NCBI GenBank assembly: GCA_964246705.1
Contig: CAXTRQ010000003.1
Coordinates: 1 to 64,000 of the forward strand
Reading direction: 5' to 3'
DNA length: 64,000 nucleotides
Source: DASZCR01 sp964246705
Lineage (GTDB): Bacteria > Acidobacteriota > Blastocatellia > Pyrinomonadales > Pyrinomonadaceae
The number at the start of each line of letters is the position of its first letter. Within the stretch, counting starts at the first letter, position 1. The notes beneath the pieces are model-generated. The model saw nothing but the letters and a program-made list of their open reading frames with translations, was not told the DNA's origin and searched no databases. Shown here one piece after another: positions 35,943 to 46,040 of this stretch. A program made the translations under genes and the position numbers.

Positions 35943-36719
35943 TCACGGGCGCGCGTCTTTCGCTGCTGTCTCCGTTATCACTTTGATGATAGTGGAAGCG
36001 GGCGCGAGGCCGTAGGTGCGTGTCCAGTAATTGGCAGCGTCGTTGCCTACGAGTAACATCGGCGAGTGGTTGTTCTTGTCAGTCACAGAGGCTCCGAGCA
36101 CCCTGAGCAGTTGATCTATCTCAGGTTTGTTTCCAGTGATGAAAGTCCAGCCCGGCGCGGCTTTGAATTTTGCGGAGAAGTTTTTCAACCTCTCAGGGGT
36201 GTCGGTTGTCGGGTCAACGCTGATCGAGATCATCTGAACGTCTCGCCCGACGCGCTCGCCCAATTCCTGTTGAACTTTGCGGAACGTCGCCTCAAGCGGC
36301 GGGCAGATCGTCGTACAAGTTGTGAAGATAAAGTTAATGGCGACCGTCTTGCCTTTGATGAGGTCGTTGTAAAAGTTGAGCCTTCTCCCATTCTGGTCAT
36401 AGACGGTGGTGTTTGGGATGCGCAGCGATTGCACGGTCTCAGGTGTTTTTGTTGCCGCAGTAGCGGGGGCGGCGGCGAGCGGCGCGATTTCGACGCTCGC
36501 CTGTCTCAGGGCCATACCACACTTCGGACATTTGCCGTGCGACTTTGACTCGACCTCCGGGTGCATCGGGCAGACGTAACGGGTCAGAGCTTGCTGCGTC
36601 GCCTTGACCTGCACAACCGGCGCGGGCGTCGCGTGAGTCTCACCCGCGAAGGCCGCGCATAATTGTGCGAAGAGCATCAAGGTTGAAAGGGCTAGGGTCT
36701 TGGCGCTTCTTTTATTCAT
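35943..36719 (-). CDS. SCO1/SenC family copper chaperone with heavy-metal-binding domain
   Basis: The start at 36719 (MNKRSAKT) is supported by AGGACGGG a few bases upstream. The product has a signal peptide (about 1-26). A small heavy-metal-binding module comes next, YVCPMHPEV..KCPKCGM (about 47-72), of the type found in CusB and CopA relatives. The SCO1 thioredoxin fold follows with its copper/redox motif CTTICPP (near 134-140) and the conserved His in NHSPML (near 219). SCO proteins deliver copper to or reduce cuproenzymes. The gene lies downstream of a beta-propeller and a large multicopper oxidase on the same strand, so it probably metallates that oxidase. Confidence 0.9.
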   Translation of the reverse strand: MNKRSAKTLALSTLMLFAQLCAAFAGETHATPAPVVQVKATQQALTRYVCPMHPEVESKSHGKCPKCGMALRQASVEIAPLAAAPATAATKTPETVQSLRIPNTTVYDQNGRRLNFYNDLIKGKTVAINFIFTTCTTICPPLEATFRKVQQELGERVGRDVQMISISVDPTTDTPERLKNFSAKFKAAPGWTFITGNKPEIDQLLRVLGASVTDKNNHSPMLLVGNDAANYWTRTYGLAPASTIIKVITETAAKDARP

Positions 36720-36796
36720 TCCCGTCCTATTTCTGTCCGACATTTATCACTCTCGACTCTTCGACTCGTCGTTAACAGCCTGCGGCGCGCTCGCCC

Positions 36797-38845
36797 CTAC
36801 TTGTTATTGTCTGGTTTCTTTGTGCCCGTACTCGTTAACTCTGCGCGCGGCGCGTCCCTGACGACGGGGACGGCGCTCACAGGCAGGTCAGCGAAGTTCA
36901 CCCCGCGCGACGCCACGCCGACCATCGCTTCGTAGAAACCGACGCGGGGAAAGACCTGCGTCACTTCATAAACCCCCGCGCCCACCTCTTTCGCCCACTG
37001 CCGCTGTTGCCAGACGCCGGGCGGCTCAAAAACCATAATGCGTACATCCTGAAGGCCGGTCAGCGGTTGCTTTGTCACAGAGTCAGTGAGCTTGAATCTG
37101 AGCGTCGTCGCCGCGCCCGATTTGAATTTCTGACCGCTAAACAATGCCTCGGCAGCGACCGAAGCGGCGACCCGACTCTTCTCACCGTTCGGCGATTCGC
37201 CGACTTCGAGTTGGAAGCAGTTGGAAATAAGCGGCTGGTCAATCAGCACGGGCACGTCGAAGCGACCCGCGTTGCGTAGCTTAACCGGCGTCGAATAGAC
37301 ACCCGGCGCGACCTCTGCCAAGCTGCGGTCAATAATCATCAGCGCGTGCGGGCGACGCTTGTAGTTCTGAAAGGTTCCCATCGGAACCATCATTCCTTCA
37401 ACGTAATAATAGACGTTCATATCCGGCGTGCTGGCGATCATCATGCCGTTACCTTCGGGCGTCGGCGCGAACATATCGGCTACCCCGATCTCGTCAGCCA
37501 TTTCACTCGGAGCTTTCTGCCCGGCAGGAATATCAACGGGCGAGAATTTCTTCGTGACTTCGGCGAGGTCGAGTAGTGTGAACTTCTCCGAGCCTGTGCC
37601 ACGAATATAAGCATAAGATTTGGTGAAGGCGACCTGATCGGGGTCTTTGACCACCTTGGCGGAATTGACGACGGCGTTGGTCGAGGCGTCAATGATCGTC
37701 ACAGTGCTCTCAAGCTGGTTGACGGCGAAGGCGAAGCGTCCGAGCGGCTCGAATTTGAGCGCGATCACCCCGCGCTTGAGCGGAACTGCCGCCACAACTT
37801 GCTGCTTCGCCGGATCAATGACGCTCACGCTCGCGCCGTTAAGCGCGGCCACGTAGATAAGGCCGCTCGCGCTGCTCGACGCGACGGGAACGGGCGTTTT
37901 GCCGACGGCAATATCAGCAATCTTCTTAAGCGTTTTCGTATCAATAGCCGAGACGGTGTCGGCGGCGCTGTTGGTGACGTAAGCCAGACGGCTGTCCGGT
38001 GTGAACGCGATGTTGTGCAGCCCCGCACCGGCATCAACCAACGCGGCGAGCTTGTTCGTTGCGATGTCAATCACGGCGACCTTCGCAGAGTCGTCCAGCC
38101 CGACCCATGCGAAGCGCCCGTCCGGTTGGAGCGCAATGCGTACCGGCTTCATCTTTTCGCCGATGCGGATGGTGCTCGTGAGTTTCCGTGTGATGGTATT
38201 AACGACGGCGATGGCCGACTGGTCGGGCATCGTCACATAGAGGAACTCTTTGTTTGCTGTGAGCGCCCAATCAACACCCGCGCCGGGCAACACGACGATG
38301 CTCTCAAGCTTGGTTTTGCTGAACGAAACCTGCGGATTGATAACCGTGATCGTATTGTCGTGGTTAAGCGTCAGCAAGAGATAATTGTTGAGGTCAATGT
38401 CGGCGCGGGTACTGAGCATCCCGCCGAGAAAGTTGCGAATCTCGTCTTTGCACTGCGACTGGTCGGTTGTTTGCTCAGACTTGCGCGTATTGATCCATGC
38501 GTTCGGGTGAAGCCCCGTGACGGGCTGCTTCGTGCGCACGTCCGTGACGTGAAAGGTCACCATGGCGTCAGCCCCGGCCACCAATCCCTCATCTTTGGCG
38601 CGGCCACCCGGAAGCGATGTGATGGAGAAATCAACGGCGATGCCCTCATGCTCAAAGCGTTGCGAGACGGAGGCCGGAGCCTTCGACGGCGCAGACGCGC
38701 TCTGCTCGCCCGTCTTCTTAGCCTTTACGTCTTGCGGCCCGCCGACCTGTGCGTGCGCGTTTGAGACAAGGAGCGAAAGCAGAATGAACGTGTGCAATAT
38801 GACGGAGCCGGAAAGGGCGTGACGACGCTTGTTGATGCCTCTCAT
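36797..38845 (-). CDS. Exported YVTN-type beta-propeller protein with FixH-like C-terminal domain
   Basis: This 682-residue protein has a signal peptide (about 1-33, ending NAHAQ) and a GAGG-type ribosome-binding site. Residues about 55-115 form a beta-sandwich (AMVTFHVTDVRTKQPVTGL). A seven-bladed YVTN/NHL propeller follows with repeats such as LYVTMPDQSAIAVVNTITRKL, FAWVGLDDSAKVAVIDIATNK and IYVAALNGASVSVIDPAKQQ. The C-terminal 110 residues form another beta-sandwich (TTLRFKLTDSVTKQPLTGL) that mirrors the first one and resembles FixH/YtkA-like domains. Such proteins are periplasmic or surface scaffolds or enzymes. With SCO1 77 bases downstream and the multicopper oxidase upstream, a role in a copper-dependent extracytoplasmic oxidation is inferred. 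Confidence 0.85.
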   Translation of the reverse strand: MRGINKRRHALSGSVILHTFILLSLLVSNAHAQVGGPQDVKAKKTGEQSASAPSKAPASVSQRFEHEGIAVDFSITSLPGGRAKDEGLVAGADAMVTFHVTDVRTKQPVTGLHPNAWINTRKSEQTTDQSQCKDEIRNFLGGMLSTRADIDLNNYLLLTLNHDNTITVINPQVSFSKTKLESIVVLPGAGVDWALTANKEFLYVTMPDQSAIAVVNTITRKLTSTIRIGEKMKPVRIALQPDGRFAWVGLDDSAKVAVIDIATNKLAALVDAGAGLHNIAFTPDSRLAYVTNSAADTVSAIDTKTLKKIADIAVGKTPVPVASSSASGLIYVAALNGASVSVIDPAKQQVVAAVPLKRGVIALKFEPLGRFAFAVNQLESTVTIIDASTNAVVNSAKVVKDPDQVAFTKSYAYIRGTGSEKFTLLDLAEVTKKFSPVDIPAGQKAPSEMADEIGVADMFAPTPEGNGMMIASTPDMNVYYYVEGMMVPMGTFQNYKRRPHALMIIDRSLAEVAPGVYSTPVKLRNAGRFDVPVLIDQPLISNCFQLEVGESPNGEKSRVAASVAAEALFSGQKFKSGAATTLRFKLTDSVTKQPLTGLQDVRIMVFEPPGVWQQRQWAKEVGAGVYEVTQVFPRVGFYEAMVGVASRGVNFADLPVSAVPVVRDAPRAELTSTGTKKPDNNK

Positions 38846-39018
38846 AATGAAACCTCATTCATGCGGGCTTGAGCGTGTTGACGTTCAAGCCCTCGTTCTG
38901 GTGTGTTTACTCTTCCGTGTACTCGTCGGAAGCCCGACCAGAGGGGAGACTATGGTCAGGCTTCGCGGCTGGGGTGAGGAAACCGTATATAGTGCTTTTT
39001 AGAGATCGAGATTAATGA

Positions 39019-39444
39019 CTATTGAGCCTTGACGGAGAAAGGTGCGGAGGCTTTGGTCAATTCTTTGCCTCCGGCCACAATCGAGGCGTTGACCTTGAAA
39101 CTTCCCGCGCATCCGGCAGACGAAGGCGCGAGGAAAGTAAGCTTCGCGTCCTGCTGCTCGCCAGCTTTCAGCTTCAGAGAGACCTTGCTCATCTCAGTCG
39201 TCTCGCCGCACGGGTCGGTGTAGCTGTAGTTAATGACTAATGATTCTTTCTCCGCCGAGCAGTTGACGATTGCGACGGTCGCCGTCATCTCGTCGCCTGC
39301 TTTCAAGGCCGAAGAAGTAAGCTTGACGTGCGCCGTCGCGCAATCGGTGGGCTGTTGAGTCTGGGCGGTCGTGGCGACGGCGACGACGAGCGTCAGCGCC
39401 AGCCCGGCGACGGCGATAATTCTGTTAAGCGTTAACTTGAGCAT
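39019..39444 (-). CDS. Small exported Ig-like protein
   Basis: This 141-residue product (ATG 39444; an in-frame GTG precedes it) has AAGGAAGAG upstream. It has a signal peptide about 1-29 (LALTLVVAVATTAQTQQ). One beta-sandwich domain follows with four to five cysteines, likely disulfide-bonded (DCATAH, IVNCSAE, DPCGETTE, SAGCAGSF). The pattern of LKAGDEMTATVAIVNC and KLKAGEQQDAKLTFLAP fits a single CARDB- or Ig-like exported module. The function is unknown. It lies between the multicopper oxidase and propeller genes on the same strand and is presumably an accessory of that system. Confidence 0.75.
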   Translation of the reverse strand: MLKLTLNRIIAVAGLALTLVVAVATTAQTQQPTDCATAHVKLTSSALKAGDEMTATVAIVNCSAEKESLVINYSYTDPCGETTEMSKVSLKLKAGEQQDAKLTFLAPSSAGCAGSFKVNASIVAGGKELTKASAPFSVKAQ

Positions 39445-39789
39445 CACGAGTTTCTCTTCCTTTTTTCGGGTAAAACTTTTTCACGTCTTGCGACAGATGG
39501 CGCAGGCGTACGCGCCACGCGCCACGGGATGAACCCCTATGTTTCAACGTCGGAGGTGAGAATACATGGCTTCGGACGCGGGGCGCATCTGAGGTTTGCG
39601 CCATTTCGAATGGGCTGAGGCGACCAAAATTCCGGATGCTTGATTAGTGTTTTAGCCCACACGCGGCAGCACATTTGTGCCGGTCAGGCTTGAGTCCTTA
39701 AAGCTTAGGCGTCTGGCTAAAAGGCCGTAGCCGGACGACGCGTGAAGCGTCATCCAGCTACGAGTTTAAGGACGTGAGCGATATCTATC
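39445..39789. other. Intergenic region downstream of the multicopper oxidase gene
   Basis: The 345 bases contain a stretch ACGCGCCACGCGCCACGGG near 39510 and no open frame of merit. The region 39755-39785, just past the oxidase stop, shows no convincing stem plus T-tract. The small Ig-like gene may have its own promoter here. Confidence 0.4.
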
Positions 39790-42700
39790 CTACGGCGTGA
39801 CGCGGAAGATACCCCACAACCCACTACTAAACCTGAAGCTCTCCTGCGTCCGGTAGAGGTAATCACCGGAAACGTGGAAGAGGCCGCCAGCCGTCGTCAG
39901 GATGTTCAGATGACGCGTTGCCCCGATACCACCATAGGAACCGACCTCGAAAGTGTTGGGGTTTTGACCCTGTATGGTCGAGTTATTCGTCCACGGCTCG
40001 AAGTTCCAGTGGTGACCGAAGAGCGTGAAGCCATGCTGGCGACGGTGATCCGCCACGTCGAGCACGCGGAAGCGGACAGGTGTTCCTGCCTTCGCCGTGA
40101 AGACCGGCGTGACCGGGTCGCCGCACGGACCGCCGCAGCCGGGATTAGGATCAATCGAACTGAGAGTGTTCGTGAAGTCCTGATCACGCATCGTTTGCAG
40201 GTTCGTCTCAGGTGGGAGGCCGAGGCGCGCCCAGAGCGGCTCGCTCCTGTAATTAAAGCCTCTCATGCCCGTGTCCTCTGCCTCATCAACGCCGCCCGGA
40301 TCATTTTTCATCGGCTGACCATGCTGCTGGAGACTCAGGTTACTCTGATAGAGCACTACGAACTCGCGGAACAACACGTTGCCGCCTGCGTCCTTGATGT
40401 CGGCTGATGCCTTGCTGTCGGCATCATGCACCCAAGTTGAGCCTTCAGGCTCGATCATGAGGGAGCCGATGGCCCCGTGCGAACTGTGCTTGATGATATC
40501 GCCCATATCGCGTAGGCCGGTAGCGCCGAACTCGACGGGGGCAGCAACGGGATTGCCCTCGTTGTCAAGCTTACGATGACCGGCGTACCATGTGTAGACG
40601 TGGCTCTCATCCGGCCCGACGGTCGAGTCATCATTGTAGCCGATGTTCGCGCCGTCGTCCTTGAAGGTATTAGCAGCTACAAGCTGTGCGTGCAGGCCGA
40701 CGCGGTTTGAAGTCTTCACCTGATTGAAGCCGAAGCCCGGAACAATCGGATACAACTCGTTCCAGCTATCCGCTTCGGGTAGAACCTCCGGCAGCTTGTT
40801 GGTGAGCGTCACCTTGATGCAGTCGCCAGCGTTCGCCCTGAGAATCAAGGGTTCGGGCTGCGTCACGCCGGACTGTAAGTTCGCAACATCATTTTCATCG
40901 ACAAAGAGGATGGCGTTGGGGTCTTTCATGTCGAATCGATGATTGTAGACGAGCGCGCCTCCGGGCAGGAGGTCGCGCGCGAGCCGCGCGCTGACGTTGT
41001 ACTCGCGGAGCGGAGCGTCAGCCGGACAAACGTCATCATCTTGCACGTACGGATTCGGGATATCGAAGTTGTTCGGCAGCGGTGCGAGATCGTCTTGATA
41101 CTCGCGGTAGCCGCGCATGATGCCCCACATGCCGCCCCACAAATCCTCATTAGCCCCCGATGAATAGAGATAGTCAGTGTTCGCTCCGCGAATCGGGAAA
41201 GCGCCCACCTCGAACTCGAAATGCTCGGAGATGCCAATCGGCTGCGAGTTGGTATAGCCGGAATTGGGTGCGGAAGGCTCAAACAGCCACTTGAAGCCGT
41301 GAATGTTGAAAACGTGCTGAGCCTCGTGCGCGCCCTGAATCAATCGCACCTGCACGCGGTCGCCCTCATAGACCTTCAGCAGAGGTGTGAAGGGGTCACC
41401 ATGCACCTTCGAGCTGAAGGCATTCGCCAAGTCGCCAGCCGCACCCGTTTTCTGTGTGAAGTGTCCGGGTGAAGTCTCCTCACCGATGCGCAACGGCAGC
41501 GGTTCGTTGCGATAGTTAACCAACTCCGTACCGACATCCTCATCCGATATCGCATGAGGCGTGGGGAACTGCGAAGGATCCTCGATGACAGGTGAGCCGA
41601 CGGCATATGGCAACGGTTGCTCTCTGATCGCAGTCGGAGGGTAAACCGGGATGTTGTCCGCCGTGTAGACAATCGCGTAATCCGCAAAGGCCAGATTGAA
41701 CTCGCGGAAGCTCAGCGACGGGTTGGCGTGAATGATGTTGGCCGCGTAAGAGGTCGGGCCGCCGTCATCTCGATACGCGAGCCAGTCTCCGCTGGGCGTC
41801 GTCCACTGCGAATCGGTCGGCTCGACGACGAGTGCCGCGTAGAGGCCGTGATGCTGGTGCGAACTGGGACCGAAGTGGTCATGTGAAAACACCGTGCGAA
41901 GCGTGCGATCCTCGCCCGTCGTGTTCAGGAGCGGGTCGGCCCACCAACGCTGGATGGTCGTCTGTGCACCGAGCCAGTCATTATTCGGGCCGGGGCCCAG
42001 TTCCGGGTGAGCCAGCGGGGTGAGTATCTGAGAGCCGCCGACGGACTCTTGATAAGCATTGTTGGCTTCGATGCGTTCGCGTACTTCCTGCGCGGTGAAG
42101 GTTCCGTCTTCGTAGTTCCACCCGTTACCCGCTCCATCCGAAGAAGTCACGTCGAATTTAACGAGGTGGATGTGCTGTCCCATCGTGTCTGTGGGCGAGA
42201 ACACCTGAAAGTCATCCAGATTGAGATTGTTGGGAATCAGGTTGGTCGCTTTGAAGGTGATACAGTCGTTGGAGTTGGCGCGGAAAAACAGCGGTTCCGG
42301 CGGTCGCGTTCCGTTCAAGGTGTCCTCGACATCATTCTGCAAGACGGTGATACGCGCCTGACGGTCGTGCCAGCCGGAGGTGTTAACCGGCATGTCGAAC
42401 TGAATGTAGGCCGCTTTATAGACGCGGTTCGGAACAGGCAAGTTGTTGAACGTATCGGGACAAGGGTCTGCATAAGGCGCGCCCGGCTTCGGCGCGCGGC
42501 CATTGACGAGAAACTTGCCGGGCACGCCCGAAGAGTCGAACGAGTCGTAGCCGATGGCCGGCCAACCGTAGCGCGTCGTGGTCGGAGTGGCGGGAGCTAA
42601 TTGGCCTGTGACGCCGAGACCGGCGTGGAAGTTCATCGCCACCTTTTCGGCATCCGTCCCGTCCTGCGGGAGCAACTCGATGTTGGCCTTCGTCATCTTG

Positions 42701-44919
42701 CGCGCGAGGGAGAAGAGGGTCGGGTCAGTGTTGCGCGCGGCGACACGCGCGGCGACGGGGTCGGCGAGGAGCGTCGGGTCAATCGCCGCTTTGCCATCAA
42801 TGGCTTCCGCGCTCAGGATGCGGTGGCGCGGCAGTCCGCCGTCCCAATCCATGTCGTAAGCGGGCTGCGGCGCGCGGTGGCCCGCCTGCGAAGGCATGTA
42901 GAAGGGAAAGCCCGGAAACGCAGCCGTCGGCATCGGTGCCAGCGGTTTGCCGGGGATGGGCACGAGCGCCGGGTTAGGCGTGCCGCTCGCAATCTCGCCG
43001 TCAGGCAGGTTGCGGTCAGGCGTCCCCGCCTCGAAGACATCGTGGTTGCGCCACAACTCCCACATGCCCTGTGCGAAGTGCGGGTAAAGGTGGCAGTGGA
43101 AGATCGAGTCGCCGGGCGAGCCGACGTTGCGGTTGCCGCCGCCGCCGTAGTTGATCTCATAGGTGTAAGCCGCACCGGGGCCGATGGTCTGCGAGTCTAA
43201 ATAAGTCGAGTTCGCGTCACGAGGGCTTTGCAGCCACTGATGGGCGTGGAGATGGAAAACATGAGTTTCCTTCGGGCCGGGGTATAAGTTACGGAAGCGC
43301 ACGGGGTCGCCGATGTAAGAGTGATGCACGTTCGAGGGGTCATCCGGGTAGAGCACCTCGGTAGCACTACCCGTCTCGGGGTCGTTCCTGACGAGCATCG
43401 CCGGATCGCCGACGGCTGACGATTCGAGGAAGAACTCCTCCAGTTTGCACTCGGCGCAGTTGGCTGCCGGGCCGATCTTCCTGCGGTTGGCAATGATTTC
43501 GGCTCCCATGCCGGCTGAGCCATAGTTGATGCCGAACCCGTCGCGTAGACCCTTAAAGACCTCTCCGAAAAGCTCAGGGAAGGCCGGCCGGCCAGTCTCC
43601 AACTCATCATGGAAGACCGCCGTGAACTCGCGGAAAGGCTGGCCGCAGGTCGAGGACGGCGGCGCATTAGTGCAATCCTCGTTGAAGCCCGCGATAACGG
43701 CGTTGATGTCGCTGTGTACGATCTCGTCGCCCTTGAGCATGTTGAGTACCGGCGTGCCGCCGGCGTCTACCGCCTCGTAATTAATCCGGGGCGTGCTGTT
43801 GTCGTTCAGGTCGTCAACAACTGTGCCGTTCTCAAGCGTCTTCTTCTTGATCGCCATCTTGAGTTGCGCCGCGGTCACTTGCGAGCGATACCACTTGGCT
43901 CCACGCGGCTCGACATTGACCGCACCGAAGAGACCGTGGTCGGGCTGTCCGCCATCGCCTTCGCCGCCCGAAGTAGCGGCGGTTGAGAACATCAGGTATT
44001 GGCCCTGCTTGGCTGCATACCACTTGTAAATGCGCGTCTGGCCGGTGGCCGCGAGCGACGAAGGATTCCTCCCAACGTTCGAGCCGTCGGACGAGATGTT
44101 GTCAACGTAATCCAGCCCGTTAACGTGGAGCGAAGCGGTGCGCGTCGCTGGCGAATCGTCCGAGAGATGCACCTCAGGGCCGATAGTCTCCGGCTCTCCT
44201 GTTTCATCGTTGATAGTTGTTATCGGCGCGCCGAAATGGGGCTGCTTCTCAGGCGCGTTGGCAAACTTGAGCGTTTCGAGGTGCGCGCGGTCGGGGTCGA
44301 GCATGTTGGTGAAAGTCACTTGCAGACAATCGCCCTCGTTGACGCGTAGGACGAGCGGGCGTGGGCGCTTGTCCGGGCGAAGCTGGACGTTGCCGGGGCC
44401 AATCGCCTTGGTCGTGTCAATGGCGACGACATCGCGCCGCAGGGCGTACATCATGCCGCCCGGATCGAAGCTGCCATAACGGTTATAAAAGATGATCTGA
44501 TCGAAGGCCACGACCTCCGCCTTGATGGTCTTGTTGCAACTCGGAGCCGGAGTGGGCGAAGGGACTGCCGCCGGTTCCGGTTGTACTGATGCGGTCAACA
44601 ATAAAGGCTGCGGCGCGGCGAGCGTCACTGCATCCAGTTCCGGTGCAAAGGCGGGCGGGGGCGTCGGCGCTAAAGACGACCCCGTTGGTGTCGTTAAAGG
44701 CGTTGAAAGGGCAGGCTCGGTCTCCGTTGTGGTCTCGGCTGCGACGGCTGCGAGAGCGGTGTTAATGTTCGACGCAGACGGGGCGGACGCGTCCGCGTGC
44801 GAACTTGCCTCCGGCGCAGGCATGGTGATACCCCGCGCGGCGGCTGTCGCAACAGCGAGGATGAGCAAGCCGACCAGCAGCAATGTTCTTCCGATGAGTC
44901 TTGAGGGACTGGGGAGCAT
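39790..44919 (-). CDS. Very large multicopper oxidase with three two-domain cupredoxin units (MnxG/McoA-like)
   Basis: The start at 44919 is set by AAGGAG nine bases upstream, giving 1709 residues. A signal peptide (about 1-30) and a Pro/Ala/Thr-rich linker (to about 125) precede three similar units of 400-500 residues, each opening with a Cys-containing strand (SCNKTIKAE, CPDTFNNL, CPADAPLREY). Copper ligands are visible. In unit 1 they are HVFHLHAHQW near 555 and the type 1/3 signature HCHLYPHFAQGMW at 608-620. In unit 2 they are MGQHIHLVKF near 915, HDHFGPSSHQHHG near 1015, HVFNIHGFKW near 1205 and LWGGMWGIMRGY. In unit 3 they are HSSHGAIG and HGFTLFGHHWNF near 1630. Six-domain oxidases of this size include bacterial manganese oxidases. 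The SCO1 gene in the operon supports copper loading. The substrate remains inference. Confidence 0.9.
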   Translation of the reverse strand: MLPSPSRLIGRTLLLVGLLILAVATAAARGITMPAPEASSHADASAPSASNINTALAAVAAETTTETEPALSTPLTTPTGSSLAPTPPPAFAPELDAVTLAAPQPLLLTASVQPEPAAVPSPTPAPSCNKTIKAEVVAFDQIIFYNRYGSFDPGGMMYALRRDVVAIDTTKAIGPGNVQLRPDKRPRPLVLRVNEGDCLQVTFTNMLDPDRAHLETLKFANAPEKQPHFGAPITTINDETGEPETIGPEVHLSDDSPATRTASLHVNGLDYVDNISSDGSNVGRNPSSLAATGQTRIYKWYAAKQGQYLMFSTAATSGGEGDGGQPDHGLFGAVNVEPRGAKWYRSQVTAAQLKMAIKKKTLENGTVVDDLNDNSTPRINYEAVDAGGTPVLNMLKGDEIVHSDINAVIAGFNEDCTNAPPSSTCGQPFREFTAVFHDELETGRPAFPELFGEVFKGLRDGFGINYGSAGMGAEIIANRRKIGPAANCAECKLEEFFLESSAVGDPAMLVRNDPETGSATEVLYPDDPSNVHHSYIGDPVRFRNLYPGPKETHVFHLHAHQWLQSPRDANSTYLDSQTIGPGAAYTYEINYGGGGNRNVGSPGDSIFHCHLYPHFAQGMWELWRNHDVFEAGTPDRNLPDGEIASGTPNPALVPIPGKPLAPMPTAAFPGFPFYMPSQAGHRAPQPAYDMDWDGGLPRHRILSAEAIDGKAAIDPTLLADPVAARVAARNTDPTLFSLARKMTKANIELLPQDGTDAEKVAMNFHAGLGVTGQLAPATPTTTRYGWPAIGYDSFDSSGVPGKFLVNGRAPKPGAPYADPCPDTFNNLPVPNRVYKAAYIQFDMPVNTSGWHDRQARITVLQNDVEDTLNGTRPPEPLFFRANSNDCITFKATNLIPNNLNLDDFQVFSPTDTMGQHIHLVKFDVTSSDGAGNGWNYEDGTFTAQEVRERIEANNAYQESVGGSQILTPLAHPELGPGPNNDWLGAQTTIQRWWADPLLNTTGEDRTLRTVFSHDHFGPSSHQHHGLYAALVVEPTDSQWTTPSGDWLAYRDDGGPTSYAANIIHANPSLSFREFNLAFADYAIVYTADNIPVYPPTAIREQPLPYAVGSPVIEDPSQFPTPHAISDEDVGTELVNYRNEPLPLRIGEETSPGHFTQKTGAAGDLANAFSSKVHGDPFTPLLKVYEGDRVQVRLIQGAHEAQHVFNIHGFKWLFEPSAPNSGYTNSQPIGISEHFEFEVGAFPIRGANTDYLYSSGANEDLWGGMWGIMRGYREYQDDLAPLPNNFDIPNPYVQDDDVCPADAPLREYNVSARLARDLLPGGALVYNHRFDMKDPNAILFVDENDVANLQSGVTQPEPLILRANAGDCIKVTLTNKLPEVLPEADSWNELYPIVPGFGFNQVKTSNRVGLHAQLVAANTFKDDGANIGYNDDSTVGPDESHVYTWYAGHRKLDNEGNPVAAPVEFGATGLRDMGDIIKHSSHGAIGSLMIEPEGSTWVHDADSKASADIKDAGGNVLFREFVVLYQSNLSLQQHGQPMKNDPGGVDEAEDTGMRGFNYRSEPLWARLGLPPETNLQTMRDQDFTNTLSSIDPNPGCGGPCGDPVTPVFTAKAGTPVRFRVLDVADHRRQHGFTLFGHHWNFEPWTNNSTIQGQNPNTFEVGSYGGIGATRHLNILTTAGGLFHVSGDYLYRTQESFRFSSGLWGIFRVTP

Positions 44920-45671
44920 GATCTTTTTCTCCTTGGTATCTTTCATCTATGCTTCATAAAAAGCTCAGCAGGCTGATTCACGTCAGACACTCAAGCTCGT
45001 TCAAAGCGACGTGGTAAGGACGGGGTCGCATGCTCCGCTTTGACCAGAGACGGGAGGACAGCAGAACTCAAACCTATCCGCCAGATACTTTGGCAATCCT
45101 GATACCGCGCCGCGAGGCATCCCCTATGGATTCTCAAAGAGCGTATCTAAAACTTTTGATTAACTAATTTACGTGTGATTCAGGCAGCCACTAAGAACCC
45201 TGCCGTGCGATGGTGGTCGGGGGCGCGTGCGGGACAAATTACGACTCAGTGAGACAAAAAGTCCTGTTACGCATGAGTCTCGGCCTATCCGTGTAGAGCC
45301 ACAGAGGCACAGAGACACGGAGCAGTAAATCAGCCCACTCATGCTGATGCCTGTGACGGCGGCGGAGCGGGGAGCGCGCGCACGCCAGTGTCGTCCATGA
45401 ATCGCCGCCTCGTCCGGTGCACTGTTCGCCAAAGACGCGCTCTCCTTCAACCAGCCTACGCTCATTCCTCGCTCTACCACCGGAGCGTCACGCTGAGTTC
45501 AAGGCCGAAGCGGGGAAGAAAACGCCCCTTACCATTCGGAAGAAAGAGTTGACCAGATAACTGGGGAGGTCTAATTTGCTTTCACCAGATGTTTGGGAGA
45601 GACTAATGTCTCAAGGTTGCATACGGACAGTGCCAGTGTTTGCGACGATGGCGCGCGGAATTTTCTTGTGA
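44920..45671. other. Gene-free region with a dispersed-repeat-like segment
   Basis: About 750 bases separate the divergent oxidase and the kinase remnant. The segment at about 45297-45322 (GCCACAGAGGCACAGAGACA and onward) is the kind of CACAGAG-type intergenic sequence that recurs in many soil-bacterial genomes. A 103-codon minus-strand frame at 45169-45480 has no start signal and no family character and is not called. The promoter for the multicopper oxidase should lie near 44930-45150. Confidence 0.45.
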
Positions 45672-46013
45672 CTGAGCAGTACCTTCACCCTCAATCTGCC
45701 GTTGCTGGCGATGCGCCGTGCGGTAAGCGATACCGGGAGCGCGCAGCAGCCGGAGTTTAATGGATTACGTGTGCTGGTCGTTGACGACGAAGCGGATACG
45801 TGTGAGTTACTGCAAGTCATACTCGAAGGCTGCGCGGCGCAGGTGAAAACGGCAAGTTCGGCAGCGGCCGCACTGGAAGCGGTGGCGGAAGACAGGTACA
45901 TGTGCCGAAGCCGGTTAGCCCGAGCGAGTTGGTCGCCATCGTCGCCAACCTCTCCGGGCGCACGGGGCAGGGACGGACATCGGTTCCGCCACGTCGCATC
46001 TCATCGCTATGGA
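45672..46013 (+). pseudogene. Remnant of a hybrid histidine kinase: end of HATPase plus gutted receiver domain
   Basis: The frame from 45672 reads STFTLNLPLLAMRR, the usual last strand of a HATPase_c domain. A receiver start follows (LRVLVVDDEADTCELLQVILEG..VKTASSAAAALEAVAEDR). At about 45895 the match jumps: in another frame it resumes as VPKPVSPSELVAIVANLSGRTGQG, which is the receiver C-terminal end, and stops near 46013. About 55 residues are missing, including the phosphorylatable Asp. Nothing kinase-like precedes 45672. The 27 bases to the next gene suggest that this was once part of the same sensory locus. Confidence 0.75.
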
Positions 46014-46040
46014 CTCGTTATTGAAATGGGGATTTCTTAA

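Noticed and set aside
45169..45480. 103-codon minus-strand frame between the oxidase and the kinase remnant.
   Set aside because: It overlaps a dispersed-repeat-like segment and has no start signal or recognisable domain.
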